DNA of 58,502 nucleotides, taken from assembly GCA_029246995.1 (NCBI GenBank), contig JAQWMB010000007.1:115575-174076 (forward strand), read 5' to 3'. The stretch is from Dehalococcoidia bacterium. GTDB lineage: Bacteria > Chloroflexota > Dehalococcoidia > UBA2979. Position 1 is the stretch's first letter; each line of letters begins with the position of its first letter. The translations under genes were made by a program, and so were the position numbers. Under the pieces are notes generated by a model. The model saw nothing but the letters and a program-made list of their open reading frames with translations, was not told the origin of the DNA and ran no database searches. Shown here piece after piece: positions 57,369-58,502 of the stretch.

Positions 57369-57965
57369 TTATTCTATTGGCATCCTGATTGACTGGCCAA
57401 TTTGAATATCATTTGGATTATTTATATCATTGTAATTGATTACTTTGTCTAAATATTCCTCTATATCATCTCCTAGCGTTAAAAATTTCATAGCAATGGC
57501 ATACAGTGAGTCACCTTCCTTAACAGTATATATTTCGTATTCTTTTTTAACTTCCTTTGCTATAGTAGGCTTAATTTCTGTTTCTTGATCTGCAGATTTA
57601 GTACTTTCCTCTATGATACTTTTCGAATCTTTTTTAGGAGTTGGTTGTATTGCCTGTCTGATTATCACAGGTTTTCTTTCGTTATTTTCTACTATTGTCT
57701 TATTTGTGATGCTTTCGTCAACGATTATTTTTTGTTCGATTTCTGTCGTTTGTTCAATAAAATTCTTATTATCTACAATAAACCAAAGGAAAAAAATTGA
57801 TGCTACTAAAAGCATTATGAGAGAGCCTTGATAAAAAGTATTTTCTTTAGGTTCGGATGGCTCTGTGCAGTTTATACACATAACATTACCACAATTGTCA
57901 CAAAAAGGTTTTTGACAAACTGGACATTCATTTGATGCTAAATTATTACAGTATTCGCATATCAT
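57369..57965 (-). CDS. Zinc-ribbon/TM/LysM protein
   Basis: From ATG 57965 the protein has about 198 residues. The first 33 contain eight cysteines in C-x2-C pairs (CEYC, CPVC, CDNC, CINC), like a treble-clef or B-box-like zinc fold. A single helix follows at about 49-65 (SLIMLLVASIFFLWFIV), then a charged linker, then a C-terminal LysM domain (YTVKEGDSLYAIAMKFLTLGDDIEEYLDKVINYNDINNPNDIQIGQSIRMP). The zinc part is probably cytoplasmic and the LysM outside, binding peptidoglycan. An in-frame TTG at 57974 would add three residues. The start overlaps an inverted repeat. Confidence 0.72.
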   Translation of the reverse strand: MICEYCNNLASNECPVCQKPFCDNCGNVMCINCTEPSEPKENTFYQGSLIMLLVASIFFLWFIVDNKNFIEQTTEIEQKIIVDESITNKTIVENNERKPVIIRQAIQPTPKKDSKSIIEESTKSADQETEIKPTIAKEVKKEYEIYTVKEGDSLYAIAMKFLTLGDDIEEYLDKVINYNDINNPNDIQIGQSIRMPIE

Positions 57966-57999
57966 TGTAGGCAACTTAATTTTACTTATTGCCTACAAT
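57964..57999. promoter_or_regulatory. Inverted repeat at the start of the LysM gene
   Basis: ATTGTAGGCAA (57964-57974) and TTGCCTACAAT (57989-57999) are exact inverted copies separated by 14 bases. They sit between rplL and the zinc-ribbon/LysM gene, and the downstream arm covers most of the candidate start codons (TTG 57974, ATG 57965). It could be a terminator for the rplL transcript without a T-run, or a hairpin that hides the start. Confidence 0.55.
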
Positions 58000-58017
58000 T
58001 CTATTAAAGAAAGTTTC

Positions 58018-58392
58018 CTATTGCAACTCAACAGTTGCACCAGCTTCTTCTAATGCAGCTTTTGCTTCATCAGCAGCTTCTTTGTTTACGTTTTCTTTAA
58101 TTGGTTTAGGTGCACTTTCTACAAGATCTTTGGCATCTTTTAATCCCAATGTTGTTAGGCTACGTACAGCTTTAATAACATTGATTTTACTTGCACCGAC
58201 TTCTTTAAGAACTACTGTGAACGAATCTTTTTCTGCAGCGCTTGCATCATCTGCTGCAGCTGGAGCACCTGCTGCTGCGGGTGCAACTGCGACTACGCCA
58301 AATTCATCTTCCATAGCTTTATTTAGATCTCTTAATTCAATAACTGTTAAGTTTTTGATTGATTCTAAAAGATCAGCAACTTTATCTGCCAT
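58018..58392 (-). CDS. rplL: 50S ribosomal protein L7/L12
   Basis: Ribosomal stalk protein, 124 residues. The N-terminal dimerisation part is [32 protein letters not shown], a hinge of Ala-rich sequence ([17 protein letters not shown]) follows, and the globular C-terminal domain is [80 protein letters not shown] precedes the ATG. It follows rplJ, as in most bacteria. Confidence 0.97.
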   Translation of the reverse strand: MADKVADLLESIKNLTVIELRDLNKAMEDEFGVVAVAPAAAGAPAAADDASAAEKDSFTVVLKEVGASKINVIKAVRSLTTLGLKDAKDLVESAPKPIKENVNKEAADEAKAALEEAGATVELQ

Positions 58393-58416
58393 TATGTTTT
58401 CCTTTCATGAAAGAAA

Positions 58417-58502
58417 CTATTTTTCCTCTTCAGCAGGAGCTTCTTCAGCCACTGCATCTTCAGCAGGAGCTTCTTCAGCCACTGCATCTTCAGCAGGAGC
58501 TT
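58417..58502 (-). CDS. rplJ: 50S ribosomal protein L10, C-terminal tail (cut by window end)
   Basis: Only the last 27 or so residues of this gene are in the window. The frame reads APAEDAVAEEAPAEDAVAEE and then APAEEEK before a TAG (58419-58417). The position 24 bases before rplL, on the same strand, identifies it as the L10 C-terminus, because rplJ-rplL is an almost invariant pair. The repeated acidic/Ala/Pro tail is not part of the conserved L10 fold; see the tandem repeat. Function of the tail unknown. Confidence 0.75.
   Translation of the reverse strand, partial: APAEDAVAEEAPAEDAVAEEAPAEEEK
58429..58502. repeat. 30-bp tandem repeat in rplJ tail
   Basis: A 30-base unit (58429-58458) is repeated without a change at 58459-58488, and a third copy starts at 58489 and runs off the window (14 bases seen). 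The unit is in frame and encodes ten residues (EEAPAEDAVA when read from rplJ). Identity at the nucleotide level, including third positions, suggests recent expansion. Confidence 0.93.

Overview
The window is a low-GC (by eye about one third G+C), densely packed bacterial chromosome segment with short gaps, many 4-bp ATGA-type overlaps and many TTG/GTG starts preceded by purine-rich Shine-Dalgarno (SD) sequences. I see no tRNA, rRNA, CRISPR array, insertion sequence or phage gene. The mixture suggests a streamlined member of the Chloroflexota (SAR202/Dehalococcoidia-like): MurT-GatD lipid II amidation, HrcA/CIRCE control of grpE-dnaK-dnaJ, Rho, PdxS-PdxT, type III pantothenate kinase, a Ycf45/SpoIIIAA-like R3H ATPase, a rpsO-pnp-dapB-asd-dapA block and a CysO/CysM/Mec-type cysteine pathway. 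This placement is inference; low-GC Actinomycetota are the main alternative and are disfavoured by the heat-shock gene order.

Layout. 1-1.3 kb: start of purF, a membrane protein and an overlooked 54-residue Trm112-like zinc protein. 1.2-6.0 kb: a sulfur-carrier-protein cysteine biosynthesis operon on the minus strand (Rrf2 regulator, CysK, carrier A, MoeB-like E1, carrier B, CysM, JAMM protease, folK). It holds two synthase/carrier pairs, and both carriers end in Gly-Gly plus one extra residue. 6.1-14.2 kb: a long minus-strand run of envelope and housekeeping genes (trmO, ychF, two XdhC-family proteins, tatA, MBL hydrolase, murT, gatD, M23 lipoprotein, lgt, glutaredoxin-like). 14.3-18.7 kb: gyrB, a DUF402 protein, purA and a zinc-ribbon membrane protein containing a perfect 34-bp palindrome. 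18.7-24.1 kb: lysine-pathway genes dapA-asd-dapB with pnp and rpsO. 24.2-27.7 kb: pepA, coaBC and coaX.

28.0-29.7 kb: dnaA, flanked upstream by an inverted pair of consensus DnaA boxes and downstream by a strongly C-over-G gap ending in five CTA triplets (the DnaA-trio pattern) and an AT tract, a candidate replication origin. 29.7-36.5 kb: an Obg with a decayed GTPase domain, nadD, a methyltransferase-like protein, pyrG, rho and a LysM/M23 protein. 36.5-38.1 kb: a metal-site-degenerate beta-lactamase-fold protein and fabH. 38.2-43.6 kb: CIRCE-hrcA-grpE-dnaK-dnaJ-rsmE. 43.6-54.0 kb: an M23 protein, dnaE and the tightly coupled set pdxS-pdxT-R3H ATPase-tmk-thrB-lysC. 54.2-58.5 kb: a phosphodiesterase, pheA (with a second perfect 34-bp palindrome), an orphan protein, CvpA, two small membrane proteins (one zinc-ribbon/LysM), rplL and the tail of rplJ, which carries identical 30-bp tandem repeats.

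Together the genes describe a free-living, prototrophic cell making its own purines, pyridoxal phosphate, CoA, NAD, cysteine, lysine/threonine and phenylalanine, with amidated peptidoglycan, lipoproteins and Tat export. The most distinctive system is the duplicated carrier-based cysteine operon.
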